NCBI GenBank assembly: GCA_030268105.1
Contig: BSDZ01000005.1
Location: forward strand, 2,356,001 to 2,420,000
DNA from: Volvox africanus
Lineage: Eukaryota; Chlorophyta; Chlorophyceae; Chlamydomonadales; Volvocaceae
Direction: 5' to 3'
Length of the DNA stretch: 64,000 bases
Below the pieces are notes generated by a model. The model had not been told where the DNA came from. It searched no databases and saw nothing but the letters and a program-made list of their open reading frames with translations. Shown in pieces: positions 1-11,654 of the stretch. Every line of letters begins with the position of its first letter. Position 1 is the stretch's first letter. The translations under genes and the position numbers were made by a program.

Positions 1-3000
1 TTCGCCATCTATCCGGTGCTGCCCTCATCTAGTGTGTTAGTGGTCACCCCGGGGGGGGCGGGACCCCCCGGCTCTCGCCACTCGCCGCATAGCAGCTCGC
101 GCCACGAGCTTTCATTGCGGATGAAGGTGCGAATGGGCTCGGTCGGGGGGGTAGGGAGGGGGCAAGTGAGAAGTCGCAAGAACAGAATAGAACGAGCAGT
201 AAAGATGTCGGACGTACCCACTTGCTTGAGGAGTCGTTCAGGAGGCTACCTATCCGGTTTAACATCCCGGAAAGGTGTGGGAACGTAACTGGGTTGCGGG
301 GAAGGAGGTTCAAGCAGCGAAGCTAGGATGAGGTAAGGGTTAGGACGGTTCGGTATCGTGACTTGTGAGGACGGCGCGTTAGGTCAGCTAAGGAAACATG
401 TCGAGGGCCCTCGCCCCGTATGCGGGTGTCACTCAAGGTGGCTCGGAGTTAGCAGTGGAAGATGCAGCTCAACTGGGGTCTGGACTGCTGCAGGACTCCG
501 CGCGAAGCGGAATGCCAGGGATCCGCAACAGACCTAATCTCGCTCCTTGGCACAACTTCCCGCTGTTGGGCAACTGAGCCAAGCGAGCTGCTCTCGCTCA
601 CAACACAGCGGGAACTCTTCCGGAACGCGCCAGCTGCCTAACAGCCTGCGCCTGCCTGCCTCCCTCCCTCCCTCCCTCCCTGCCTGCTGCCCTCCTGCTC
701 TCCTGCCCTCCTGCCTGCCTGCGCGTCCGCCATTCCCCCAGTCATTCAAGTCGTACCTGGAGGGGCGCGGGGCCGCACTGGCCCTCACGGCGGAGTTCCT
801 GCCCTACTACGCGCTACCGTTCGTTCAGCAGGTGACCCGGGGCAGGGAAGCGGTGTTGCATAGCCGGGGCAGAAGGGGAGAGTAAATAATAATAGAATCA
901 ACGGACATAGACGGGAAACGGCAAACAGGATTAATTGCATGGCCTCATGTGCGTGAAGAAGAACTAACGGAGCCGACGACAGGGAACCTCTGTCCCACCC
1001 TAAACAAGGCAAGCTCTGCAACCCAACCCTCGCAATCTCATCTGCAGCCGGAGCACCACCCCTCCTTCGAGCAGCTCTTCCAGTCCCGCTGGGTGGATAC
1101 GGAGCGTCTGCAGCTCAAGACCTTCCTGGAGGGCCTTACGACGAGATCTAGTGTCCCGATATTGTATATCATGTATACTGAGCATCTGGCAGCAAAAGGT
1201 GAGATGGTGAACGCGTCGAGTTCATAGAGCTCCGCTACTCCTGGTCGCGGTGTGCTCGTGAAGAGGGTAGACAGAAAGCTGACACAAGGGGGTGTGCACC
1301 GGATATCCCACACACTTGGAAAGCCACCCAGACATACCCCCATACGCTCATACGCGCATACATACACACACAGTTGCTTGAGGCTTTGAGTTGATGGAAA
1401 AATGCGTTCGTCTGGGCATTCCGGTTTTTTTGGTTTTGGATTTCTCTAAAGGATTTCTCTAAAGGAAGCAAGCAGATGGGCAGTTAATGCCGGACACGGC
1501 GTCTAAGGATTCCGGATAGCAGACGGGGGGGTAAGGATGGCTCAATTGTCCGACATTTATGGACAAGAACGCGCTGCACGTTTGCGTGGCCAGTAACAGA
1601 TAGGGGATGCACGCGCTGGTACACAGTCGCGGAAAACGGAATGTCAATGTGTTCGCTCTTTGGATGCAGGCCGAAAGATATTATCACCTTCCCAGCAACG
1701 CAAAATGGAGCGTAAAGTGTCAGGCATGTTTTGTATTGGCTTCTACTGGCTCCATGTTTTCCTTACCTTCATCTCTTGGAAAGTTACACGCCTTGCCGAG
1801 TCGAGCCGAGCCGCTTACGTACTTACGTACTTACGTACTCGAGTGCTCTACCTCGCCTCATCTCTGCTGGTTCGCCTGTACTCCTAGGACTCAGCTTCCT
1901 AGTTCCCTTACTACCGCACCCCCTAATCACAGAATCGGTTTTAAAATCCGTTTGCTTGTTTGAATTGGGATAATTGGGTTTACTGTGCTACTAGTGTACT
2001 GGATGTCGCAGGAGTTGTTTGTTTCCTTATTAGGAAACGCCTGCTGTCGCGAAGAGTTTTAATCGCTGCGCCATTTTCCATATGGAACCTGAAACCTATT
2101 AGTACCCCTACCCACCCATGGTTTGCATATTACATACATACATTAATCTTAGGTTTGGTTTACCACTTCTCTTACGCTCGCACTCCCACTCGCATTCCCC
2201 GTGCCCTGCACAGACGGAGTCCCTAGGCTGTCGCCGCGAGCACGGGCACTGCGCGCTTCCAGCCGCGCCAACACGCAGTCCCGTGAGGCCTCACGCGGCA
2301 GCATCGGCAACGGCGGACTTCCGCCGGCACCGTACCATCAGGCGCCGGGGAACGTCCGCGCCTCAGGCGCACATGCCGCTGCAGCTACCAGCGTCGGCTG
2401 TGGCAGCAATTTAGAACAGCATGGCCTGCAGCGCCATCAGCCGTACACTAATGGTGAGGGGCTTGTTCGACGAAGTCCCTACCCAGCTCCCATGCCGGGC
2501 GGGGCTTGCCGGCGCATTTCTGGGTCGGGTTCCGGAGCAAGCTCTGCTTCAGCGTCGACGGTGGGACCACTGGAGCGGCGTTCGGGCCTGGGACATCCAG
2601 TGTCAGCGTCGGCGGTGCCACTACGCGCAGTGCCACCACACGGCCACGGCGGCTTCGGCTACCGCGGCATTGGCGATGAATTCGAGGGGGATAACGTTGC
2701 GTTCCATCGCCACGACGGTCAGGGCGACAAGGGTTGCAGTGGCGGCAATTACAGTGATGAGAGTTTTGCGCAGGGAGGAGAAGCCAGGTTTACTGCGGCA
2801 ACCCTGGGGCAGGCAGCGGCGGCGGCGGCGGCGGCGCAGCGACGACCGCGCGGTGATGGCGGACACGGCGGTATACAACAGGATGATCTGGAGGAGGAAG
2901 AGTTTGATGAGCCTGATGAGCTGGAGATTGCGGAAGCGCTTAGGTGCGTGAGGGAGGTGGGGGTTAGGGCGGACGCAGGACAGGGGACACGGGACACGGG

Positions 3001-4975
3001 ATAGGAGAAAGGAAATGCCCAGGATGCACTATACCTTTAAGTGGGGACATGGACATAGGCCACAGGGAATAGGTAATAGGGAATAGGGAAAGGACAGCTT
3101 GAGGGAATAGGGGTTGTCATACACGGAGTAGTTACCGTAGATTCTTATATTACCTAGCAAAACAGCAAATATTTTTGCGGATTATAGGACTTCAAGGTGA
3201 AGTTTCAAAAGGCCCTGACGCAAAGCTACTTAAGACAAGGAACAAACGCGAGATCCTATGTAAATTGAGATAGTGCAAGCCGACAGGCTGGCGCCTAGGT
3301 TCTCAACGAGATGTGGAAACCAGATATTAAACTGCCGAGCACTAACTCGAGTCGTCGTCGTCGTCGTCGGGCCACTTTGGGTCAACTTTAGTTCAATACT
3401 TGCGCGCATGAAATGACGTGACAGAGGGACGCTGTGCAGCACGGTAGACGCGACACCTCGCTCCGCCTCCACAGTGGTTGCTGTCCATGCTCCTCCCCTT
3501 CCGCATATATTGCACCCGTTTCGCAGGAGCCCGGACAACGAGGACCTACCCCCGGTACGCGGATTCCCATCATCCGCGGCCCCTGTCAATGGACCTGTGG
3601 GTCTTTCCCTGGAGCAGTTAGGCATGACGGAAGGTGCCGTACTCCGGGAAAATGTTCAGTTGCTGGAAAGCACTATGGGGAATGAGGGGGCAGGCGGTGG
3701 CGCGACGGCGACCAAATCGGTAACGGCGGAGCAGCTGGTAGCAGCAGGTGCGGCGGCAGCGGTGGCGGCGGCCGCCGCAAGTGATGATGACTTCACCTGC
3801 AGAGTCAGCTCTACGACTGCGCTAGCACCCCTGGACTACCGCAGGGTTAAACGGGATCTGCAGGTGCATGTCGTAACTGTCAAGGGAGGGAAGCAGATAG
3901 CATGGTTTGGGCCGGAGCTTCCCTCAGTGTATTCATTCCTTGGATGTTGGAGAGACTGTTTGTAAGAGGTAAAAAGAGAGGATGTGCGCCCCTGGCTCCG
4001 AAACCCCGGGAAGAAAGGGAAGTTGCGCTGCGAGATGAGAGAACCCTGCGGACAATCAGTCTACCTTCCGCCATGGCGCTTTCTGTTCATATGACACGGC
4101 CCTGATGCGGAGAACATGCTCACTATCGCGCAACACCAGACATGGTGCATGACGCGGTCGAGTGCCTGATCTGAATTCGAGTTACCTCACAAGGGCACAT
4201 CAACAGGCCATGCCGCACTGTTCTTCCCATCAGTCTTAACAACACATGCAAAAACATCAACAGGACTCACAAGCCCACTGTATTCGCCTTGCCAAAACGG
4301 TGTTTCGCCCGTGTGATGGGTCCCTGTACTCCATACCCCGCAGGGTCCCAACATGATGCTGGCGGCGCGACTGCTCCAGGCGTTACGGTGGCGGCTTACC
4401 CGCAGCCGCCCCGGCGCAGACCGCTGGGGCCTCATCGCCTGCTGGATAGAGGTCGATCTGCTTGACTGCCACACGCCCCTGGTCAGGAACCTCACTCCAG
4501 CGCCAACGCAGTCACGGCCAGCGACCGCCGGCACGGCTTTGATGGGCCGTGCTTCCTCGCGGCCACAGACGGCGGCAGGGGCGGCCGCGCAGTCGTGTTC
4601 GTTGCTAATGGTGCTGGCATCCTCGTCCGACCCAGTCGTGGAAGAGGCTGTCCGCCTCGCCAATGCCATTGCGTCGGATCGGTTGGGTCGCAACTATCTT
4701 ATGATGCCGGGCGGCAGCGCGGTGCATGCGCTCATGGGGGTGCTGCGTCGCTTTTCCTCTCGCGGTCGTGTACCCGCGGTCAGCAACGGGGTGTGCAGCG
4801 ATGGGACCCAGCCGGCGGATGGAGCAGTGGCGGGCGATGGGGTGCGGTGTCCCCCGGCCGCACAGCACGCCCTGGTGGCTCTGCAGAAATTGAGTTTGAA
4901 GCGGGTGGCGCAGAGTCAGATGGTTCAGGAGGGCACGGTGGAGTGGGTGGTGGACTTTCTGCAGGTAGGTGACCG

Positions 4976-5017
<42 letters not shown>

Positions 5018-6726
5018 TCCTGCCTGGCTGCCTGGCTGGCTGGCTAGATGGATAGAAGAGACGGCAGGAAGCCTGTAGGCGAAGGAAATGGGGTTCTCAC
5101 TTGAACACGTGGAAAGCATCGGATTCCACAAGAATGATTGCAAATTTAGCAATCTCTATGTAGCATGCGGTTGCGAGATTTTCATGGGGAGCGCATGTGG
5201 AGCATCTGATTTGGGGCAAGATGGGCTGAAATTCCGAAATTCCTGGCCGGGAACGTGGCGGGCAATGCATGGAGTAATAATTAGCACGTTTCTAAATGTC
5301 GTAAAGGTCACACACTAGCCCCAAGAGCAATGGGAGGGTCCCTCTATGGTATCGGTCCTGTGCCAAAGATACGTACTAGGGTTCCGCTTTCACCGTTTGC
5401 GAAGCGCAACCGTTAAAAAACGGTGCAAACGGAATTCGTCAACCACTCGGCAATCGTCACGTGCAGGACCTGTCCACGGTTACTCCAACCGCCGTGGAGT
5501 ACGGAACCGCGTTGCTGATGAACCTGTGCCTTCGCTCCGCGGGTCGGGCCGCTGCCGCCCGGTGTGCACTGCCACTGCTGAGCCTATGTGAAAGTTTGCT
5601 GGACTGTAGCAATGACCAGGTGGGTTTATGTCTTCTGCGTATGCCTTCAATAAACATGCAAACACGCCCAATCAGGCCCGGACCTCTGCTGGGGCAACCC
5701 CTCGCTGCTGGTCTGCATACTGTGTGTGTGTGTCTGTCAACGCACCTTACGGTCATGCTCTCTCATGCTCTCTGCCATCTCCCGCGTCCCGCCCCGCCTG
5801 CAGGTGCATACTTACATCAATGGCACGCTGTACAGTATCTTCTCCCGGGCCTCCATTCGGGAGGCAGCGTTGGCCCGGGGGACGCCCGAGCTGCTGGAGC
5901 GGGTGGCGCAGTCTGGCAGGCCCCCTTTCGCGGCACAGGTGCGGCGGCGGCGGTAACGGCGGCAGTGGTGGTGGTAGGAGCAAACTTGCTTGCGAAGTGC
6001 GCTTTATATCACGTTGTGAATGCGCCATGCGATCCTGAGCCACATAAGTAGCGTTGCCTGGCATTATCAGCCCACATTTAAGTACTACTTGCGTGCATGC
6101 TCCTCGTAGAAACAAGGGCGAACACCCTGTGCGGTACACCAGATGCTGTTTGCTGTCTAGCTCCCGTTGCCGTCGACCTCCCCTGTTTCTCATCGTTTTA
6201 CGCCCGTATTCCCTGCGGTACTATGGAACACACTCGTACAGGTCCCATTCTCACATAGTTTTTTGTTTATTGGTGGTGGTGGGTCACTTTCAGGTGTCAG
6301 ACGTCTGTCACCGATCCGCTGCAGTGCGCACTGCTGATGGCTGCTTGTGCACCCGTTTCCCACTGTTTGGTTTCACAGTGCCAGTACATCCTTCGGCAGC
6401 TGTACATGCCCGACCTGTCCGACCCCGAGCTGGATGCCAGTGAGGACGACACGGCACCTGACGGGGACGCGGATGCCGAGGGCGAAGAAGGAACAGATGA
6501 CGCGTACGCGGATGTGGACGTCACACCAGAGAGCCTTACAAAGGAGCAAGGTGAGTAGCCTGCGTAAACCTGTGTATGGCTGCAGCTAAGGCAGTGTGAA
6601 GCTCGGGATGGAGGGGTCATGTCTTGGGGAATGTGCAGGGACGGCCCTGCCGGAGCTCGCGTGCGCTGGGAGTACCTCGCGGCATGTTTGACGGATGAAC
6701 ATAAGAGGCTGCTATCCCCGTTCCCG

Positions 6727-6786
<60 letters not shown>

Positions 6787-9700
6787 ACATTTACACACAC
6801 ACACACATACATGCACGCGGGCACGCATTACCGCAAGGCGTTTCCCCAGGCGTTTCGTTATACTCTTCCGCGTATTAGGCACGCGCCTCTTCCCTGTTAA
6901 CACAAGCATACACGTACCATACGTGCACCCAAAAAACCCTCTTTACTTGGAGCTTCAGGTGAGCCGTGTGGCGAGGAGCTGCTCTGCGGCGGTGGATATC
7001 TGGCCAGCAGCCAGGCGGCTCGTGAACACCTGGGGGCAGTGCGGTGCTCCGTAGCGGCGGCCGCGGCGGCCATGGCGGCGGCGGGGCTATCCTCCGTGCG
7101 CGGCAGCGTGCTGCTAGGCTCCCTCCCGCAAGGGGTGATAGAATCGGAGCATGGGCCTGAAGTGGAGCCTGATGCTCGGCCCAGTAGCCGGCAGAAACAG
7201 CAGCGGCAGAAGCAGCGGTCAGAGATGGAGGGTGGTGTGGCCTCGGCAGCGGTAACGCTGAGCGGATCAATGTCCCAGGCGCTTCTGGATGCCTCAATAG
7301 TGGGTGGAGCCACGACAATGGAGCTCGGCTTGCGGGAATCGGTGCTGAAGGAGGATGGGACAGGGGAGGAGGGTCGGGGTGGCGGTGCGGAGGAGTGGGA
7401 AAACAAGGAAGGAGGAATGGCAGTGGAGGAAATAGATGAGGTCCAAGGAACTGTGCTGTCGACAGTGGTCGAGGGGGAGGAGGGCGGGGAAACGGTCGAA
7501 GTGGCAGAAGTATTGGAGGCAGTGAACGGCACTGTGCTGCGAAAAGATAAAGCGAGGAAAGTTGAAGGCGCGGCGGAGTCGATGTCCGACGACGAGGAGG
7601 CGGAGGCGGAGACCGAGGGCGACGCAGAAGAGGAGGCAATTACAGGTGCGAGGCACCGGGTCAATATGGAGGGGGTAGCATGGGCAAAAAGGGGATTGGT
7701 TGCGTGAGGGATATTTCTAGAGGGGAGTGTACAAATGTGTACAAAGGATCTGAAGGAAGCAAATTAGCACACCCTTCTTGAGTGTGTCTACCTAAATGGG
7801 GGATGTCGTAGGGGTAATCAACGGGTTTTAGCTCCTGATGGTACCGATTACTGTACCGACACATGTGAACGTTTCCTGTAAAAGGAAAGCATGGCAATCA
7901 GAAGAGGGAAGTTGGCACCTCGCCTCGCAAAATGGGCGCTAAACATTTAAAAGGCCATAACAACCGGATCGGATGAGGCAACGGCAAATCGGTGTGGACG
8001 TCTGCAATGTGAGAAAGAGAAAGTCCTTCCCCCGCCCTCCACACACTCAAACACGTATCGTTGAAAGGCCCTGATACCTTGGGCAGGTCCACAGTGCTTT
8101 CAGCGGGGTCTGTCTTTCTGCATGATGGCATTACCTTGGAGCGTCAGATCCATTCATACACTCACCGACCTGAATAAATTTTGTCCATATTCCTCGTGTC
8201 CATTTTCCTTGTAGCGGCGCTGGCAGCAACAACAATAGCAGCAGCAGCAGCCGAGGGAGAAAGCGGTGATGGGCGTGTTGGAGGAACTGAAGCAGGCGAG
8301 GACGCCGAGGCATCGGGTTTGGACGCCAGCCATGCCAATGATGATAAAGAGAACCTGGAAAACGTAACCGCCGACGTCAACACCGACATCTGCCCCAGTC
8401 CTATTCCATCTTCCACACGTTACAACCGAACGGCTGTCCTTCGAGATCCCAAGGATATGCCCCTGGTGGGAAGTAAAAACCTTACCCTACCACGCGGGAG
8501 CAGCGCTGGCACCAGCCGTCCGTCATCTGCCTACGTGGCATTAGCCACCAGCACAGCCAGCACCAGCATCCTGGCGGCGGCGCGTGCACTGGAGGCAGTC
8601 CGCGTCAGCGGCGGTGCCGCCAGTGGCGGCACCACACCAACTTCGACGCGGCGGCGCAGCTACATCAAGCCGGTCACACCTACGGCCTTATACCGGGGAC
8701 TGCACTCCCCCTGGGACGCAATGGGGATAGGGGAGAGTGGCGGCGACGGTGACAATCGCGAGGCCGTGGCGGTGGCTACAGCCGCAGACAGAATCGCACG
8801 GAATCCGCATCTGGACGGCGCAAATGAAGTAGTAGCGACGGCGTCCATGCTGGCACCAACACAGCGGCGCAGATGGGAGTTGTCGCAGGAAGCGATGGCC
8901 CCTGGACTGGCAGAAGACGAGGTCCTTCGGGAATCGGTAGCGCCTTCGGAGCATGAGCCGATGATGGCCGTCACTGCTGCTACTGTGACTTCTAGCTCCC
9001 AAGCCACAATAGGGAGGGAGTCGCAGGCTGGGGTACCTGAGCAGCAGCACCCACGGCCGCCCACGGCGCCGCGCGCTGACGGATCTTCGGAGGCGACTCC
9101 CTCAGGAAGCCTGACGGCGTCCTCTGCTGCCGCATTGACGGTGCGGCCTCCCAGCCGGCAGCACCCGCCCGTCCCTCCAGGTTCATGGGGCTCCGTGGGG
9201 GGATCGTTCGGGCGGAGGGGCTCGGAATCCGGCTCGCAGTCAACTTTGACGGGTTTAGTGGCGACAGGAGCGACGCCCACGTTCGGACCCGGCAACGGCC
9301 CGTCGGCGCCAGTGCAGCCTTCTGGCGGCGGCCCGGCTGTGACACCGCTTAGTGCTCGCCTCCGTCGGACCACCAGCGCCAGTGGCCTTGAAGCTTCCAC
9401 CGCCACAGCTGCCGCTGCCGGCGATGCAGCTACACCCTCACAGGAGGGAAGGGTTAGTGGAATGCCACTGGCTGAGAGTGGTGGCGCTGTTGACTCCTCT
9501 GATAGGCGAGCCTCAGTGACTAGGGAAGAGGGACGGGGTCCCCTGACCGGTGTTTCAGAAAACAGTCATACCCTGGGTGCAGCTGCCGGCCTCTCGGCGC
9601 CATTGGCAGTGACTGTGGAAACGAGTAACAATGGTGGCGGAGGGGGGAACGGGGACGGTGGTGATGGTTGGCCCTTGAGCGCCGCCTCATCTCGACCCTC

Positions 9701-10634
9701 CGTAGCACCAACTCCATTGAACCGATCGGGTACTTCTGTGCAAGGCCGACCGGATCATGCCGGGGTGGTTGAGGCTGGCAGTGGGGCTGGGGTGACAAGC
9801 CCTCCACCGCGGCACCGCGCACGACCTTCCTCTCCGGGCTCTAGGCCACGGCGGCAGTCGGTTGCGGACACCGTCGCACCTAGCGAACCATCTGTCATGC
9901 AGCAACAGCAGTCGATGGCACACAGCAGCAATAGAAGCGGATCGCCGCCGGCTGTACAGCAGGCCCAGAAAGATCTCGAATCCCATTCAAGCCAACCAGG
10001 TGCAGCTGGTAGAGTTGCGCCTGGCGGTGGTGCGGCGCCTGGGGCGTCAAATGGCGCGGCGGCGGCCCCTGCAAGTCGACGGCCTGATGCACCTACAGGC
10101 GTGCAACCCCCCGCCAACTCCTCATCTTCCTCGGCGCGTCCATCTGTTCCACCGGCCTCAGGACACGCCCATACCCACACGCCCGCCCAGGACCAACAGC
10201 AACCTCAACCTGCGCCCGTCTCCCGGCAGAGGCCTGGCATCAGCCGGGGGCCAGAACAGCGGGGCCGAGGCATTCCCCGCCCTCCTGGCCCGCAGCAGCA
10301 GCAGCCGCAACTACTACATACGGAAGGCGCTACTGGTGCACTAGGTTCCGGGATCCAAGGGACGTCTTACCGTGAAGCACCAGCACCAGCACCCGCGGCG
10401 GACACACCGCCCAGCAGCACCACAAAGCGCAGCCCCACGCCGCCTGGCCGCGCTGTAAATCGGACACGCATGGGGCCCCCATCTTCAGGTCCGCAGCCCG
10501 GAGCGACGACGGCTGCCGCCAGATCCGTTGTGTCTGCGTCCCCGCCTCGTGGTGGGGGCCCGGAGCGTGATGAGGGGGTCTCGGGTGAGGTGCGGCGACA
10601 CGGACCCAGAAACCCGTCCGTTGGGCGGATGTAA
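1..10634 (+). CDS. ARMC9: ARMC9 homologue (LisH/armadillo ciliary protein), 5'-truncated by window edge
   Basis: Exons read as 1-126, 742-831, 1048-1198, 2214-2943, 3527-3863, 4344-4964, 5467-5619, 5804-5938, 6379-6550, 6959-7645 and 8215-10634 (TAA). All junctions are GT-AG and in phase, giving 1873 codons in the window. The match to animal ARMC9 is collinear: FAIYP, then FKSYLEGRGAAL and EFLPYYALPFV, HPSFEQLF, LDYRRVKRDL, LLQALRWRLT and DLLDC, GTALLMNLCLRS, YINGTLYSIFS with SIREAA, an acidic stretch at 6420-6530, and GEELLCGGGYLA. The N-terminal LisH domain would lie upstream of base 1. Known biology: ARMC9 acts at the ciliary base and its loss causes Joubert syndrome, so a basal-body or flagellar role is inferred. 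Oddities: a Ser/Gly/Ala-rich 730-nt exon (2214-2943) stands where animals have a coiled coil, and the last exon adds about 805 low-complexity residues. Introns hold simple repeats. Confidence 0.9.
660..740 (+). repeat. CCTG/CCCT-rich polypyrimidine tract in ARMC9 intron
   Basis: A degenerate run of CCTC and CCTG units leads directly into the acceptor at 740-741. It probably serves as an extended polypyrimidine tract. Confidence 0.6.
1812..1841 (+). repeat. (ACTTACGT)n short tandem repeat
   Basis: Three and a bit copies of an 8-bp unit in the 1.0-kb intron 1199-2213 of the ARMC9 homologue. I see no other feature in that intron. Confidence 0.7.
4978..5045 (+). repeat. (TGCC)n tetranucleotide repeat in ARMC9 intron
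   Basis: About ten near-perfect TGCC units begin 14 bases after the donor at 4965 and degrade into CTGG/CTGGCTGG. They are intronic. Confidence 0.8.
6729..6811 (+). repeat. Compound (CT)n-(AC)n microsatellite in ARMC9 intron
   Basis: A (CT) run of about 16 units passes directly into a broken (AC) run. It lies in the intron 6551-6958, between the acidic-stretch exon and the next exon. Confidence 0.9.
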
Positions 10635-11083
10635 GGGCTTCCTTCTCCAAGCGGCCCTTTAGGTCATTCGGCTGGGCCTTAATTGAGGACAGTAGATGAT
10701 AATAAGCAAACAAGTCACTGGTACGGATCGGTATTTTGTTGGTTTAGTATAGAGCGTACTATGCATCAATCAACCACAACAACCCATGCACTGCCACCAA
10801 GGCCTTACGCCTTATCCGAGGTTACTTCAAGGGTGTAGATTTATTATCCCATATGCATATGGGGACTAGTGTATCTTACACCAATCGCATTCGCTTGGAA
10901 TGTATTTTCAGCATGCATTGGAGGTTTACGGTATTCTTAAGCTTGGTATGCCACAGTGTACTTTCAGCAGCCGTGTTTTATGTGAGTGCTTATCCCGTTC
11001 AAATCATCACCACTAATCATCACCATCCAATCGCTGCTTGCGTGCTGGGGCATGAGCATGCGCGCTTCGTTTCACCGTGATCC

Positions 11084-11401
11084 TCACATGCTAAGCACTT
11101 GGGATTGGCACAAGTTACGGTGAGCTCCAGATCGGAAAAGTGTTAACTTTGCGTGCGATATGACCCTAAATGGCCCTTGAAATCGAGTTTTTGAGTTCGG
11201 GCAAATTGAAGTTCTTGCGGTATCGTTTTTGAGGCGGCGACGGCCGGCACAGGAATTGTGGTCGTGACAAAAGGATTCGGCGGCTGCTGTGTCATTCAAG
11301 GGGGCCTCGGACCTGGACAAAAGACCAGCGATGTTTTGATGCGGCCTACTGTTGGCACCTATCATTGCAAGATAGCAAGATTTAATCCACAGTGATATCA
11401 C
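11084..11401 (-). pseudogene. Possible LTR-retrotransposon integrase C-terminal fragment
   Basis: A 105-codon minus-strand frame contains TRFQGPFRVIS at about 11162-11191. This resembles the conserved GPF-containing tail of Ty3/gypsy integrases. Nothing else of the element (protease, RT, LTRs) is recognisable nearby, so it would be a remnant. The call rests on one short motif. Confidence 0.27.
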
Positions 11402-11649
11402 TCACGACAAAACGCACGGACGTCTTGGCCCCTACAGGCTCCGTCGTTACATAATCAAGAGCTACTTGTGCCATGGAAGGTGCATGTGTAGGTCTACGCA
11501 AAATGTCGGCTTGGTGTGAATACCATACCAGTGACACGTGCGTGATGCTTAGCCTAACCATAACGCAACACGTACGCGCCATATTCCCAACTCCTTAGCA
11601 TCTGCTAGCAGGCTCAGCTCAAGAGTTCAGGGAAAAACTACTAGGGCGG

Positions 11650-11654
11650 TGTAA
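11650..11654 (+). terminator. TGTAA polyadenylation signal candidate for ARMC9
   Basis: This is the first TGTAA I find after the ARMC9 stop at 10634. It implies a 3' UTR of about 1 kb. A second candidate lies at 11870-11874. TGTAA is the usual chlorophyte signal. Confidence 0.3.

Noticed and set aside
6294..6378. Earlier acceptor sites (6293, 6324) for the ARMC9 acidic exon
   Set aside because: The site at 6293 breaks the reading phase. The site at 6324 keeps phase but has a weak pyrimidine tract. The acceptor at 6377-6378 has a better tract and fits the homologue.
6297..6909. Minus and plus ORFs with runs of Arg-Glu, Ser-Leu and Thr-His
   Set aside because: They come from the (CT)n-(AC)n microsatellite in an ARMC9 intron.
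6875..7664. 254- and 255-codon minus ORFs opposite 6959-7645
   Set aside because: They are low-complexity shadows of the ARMC9 exon encoding GEELLCGGGYLA and its acidic follow-on.
8660..9406. 248-codon minus ORF
   Set aside because: It is a GC-rich shadow of the ARMC9 tail exon with no homology of its own.
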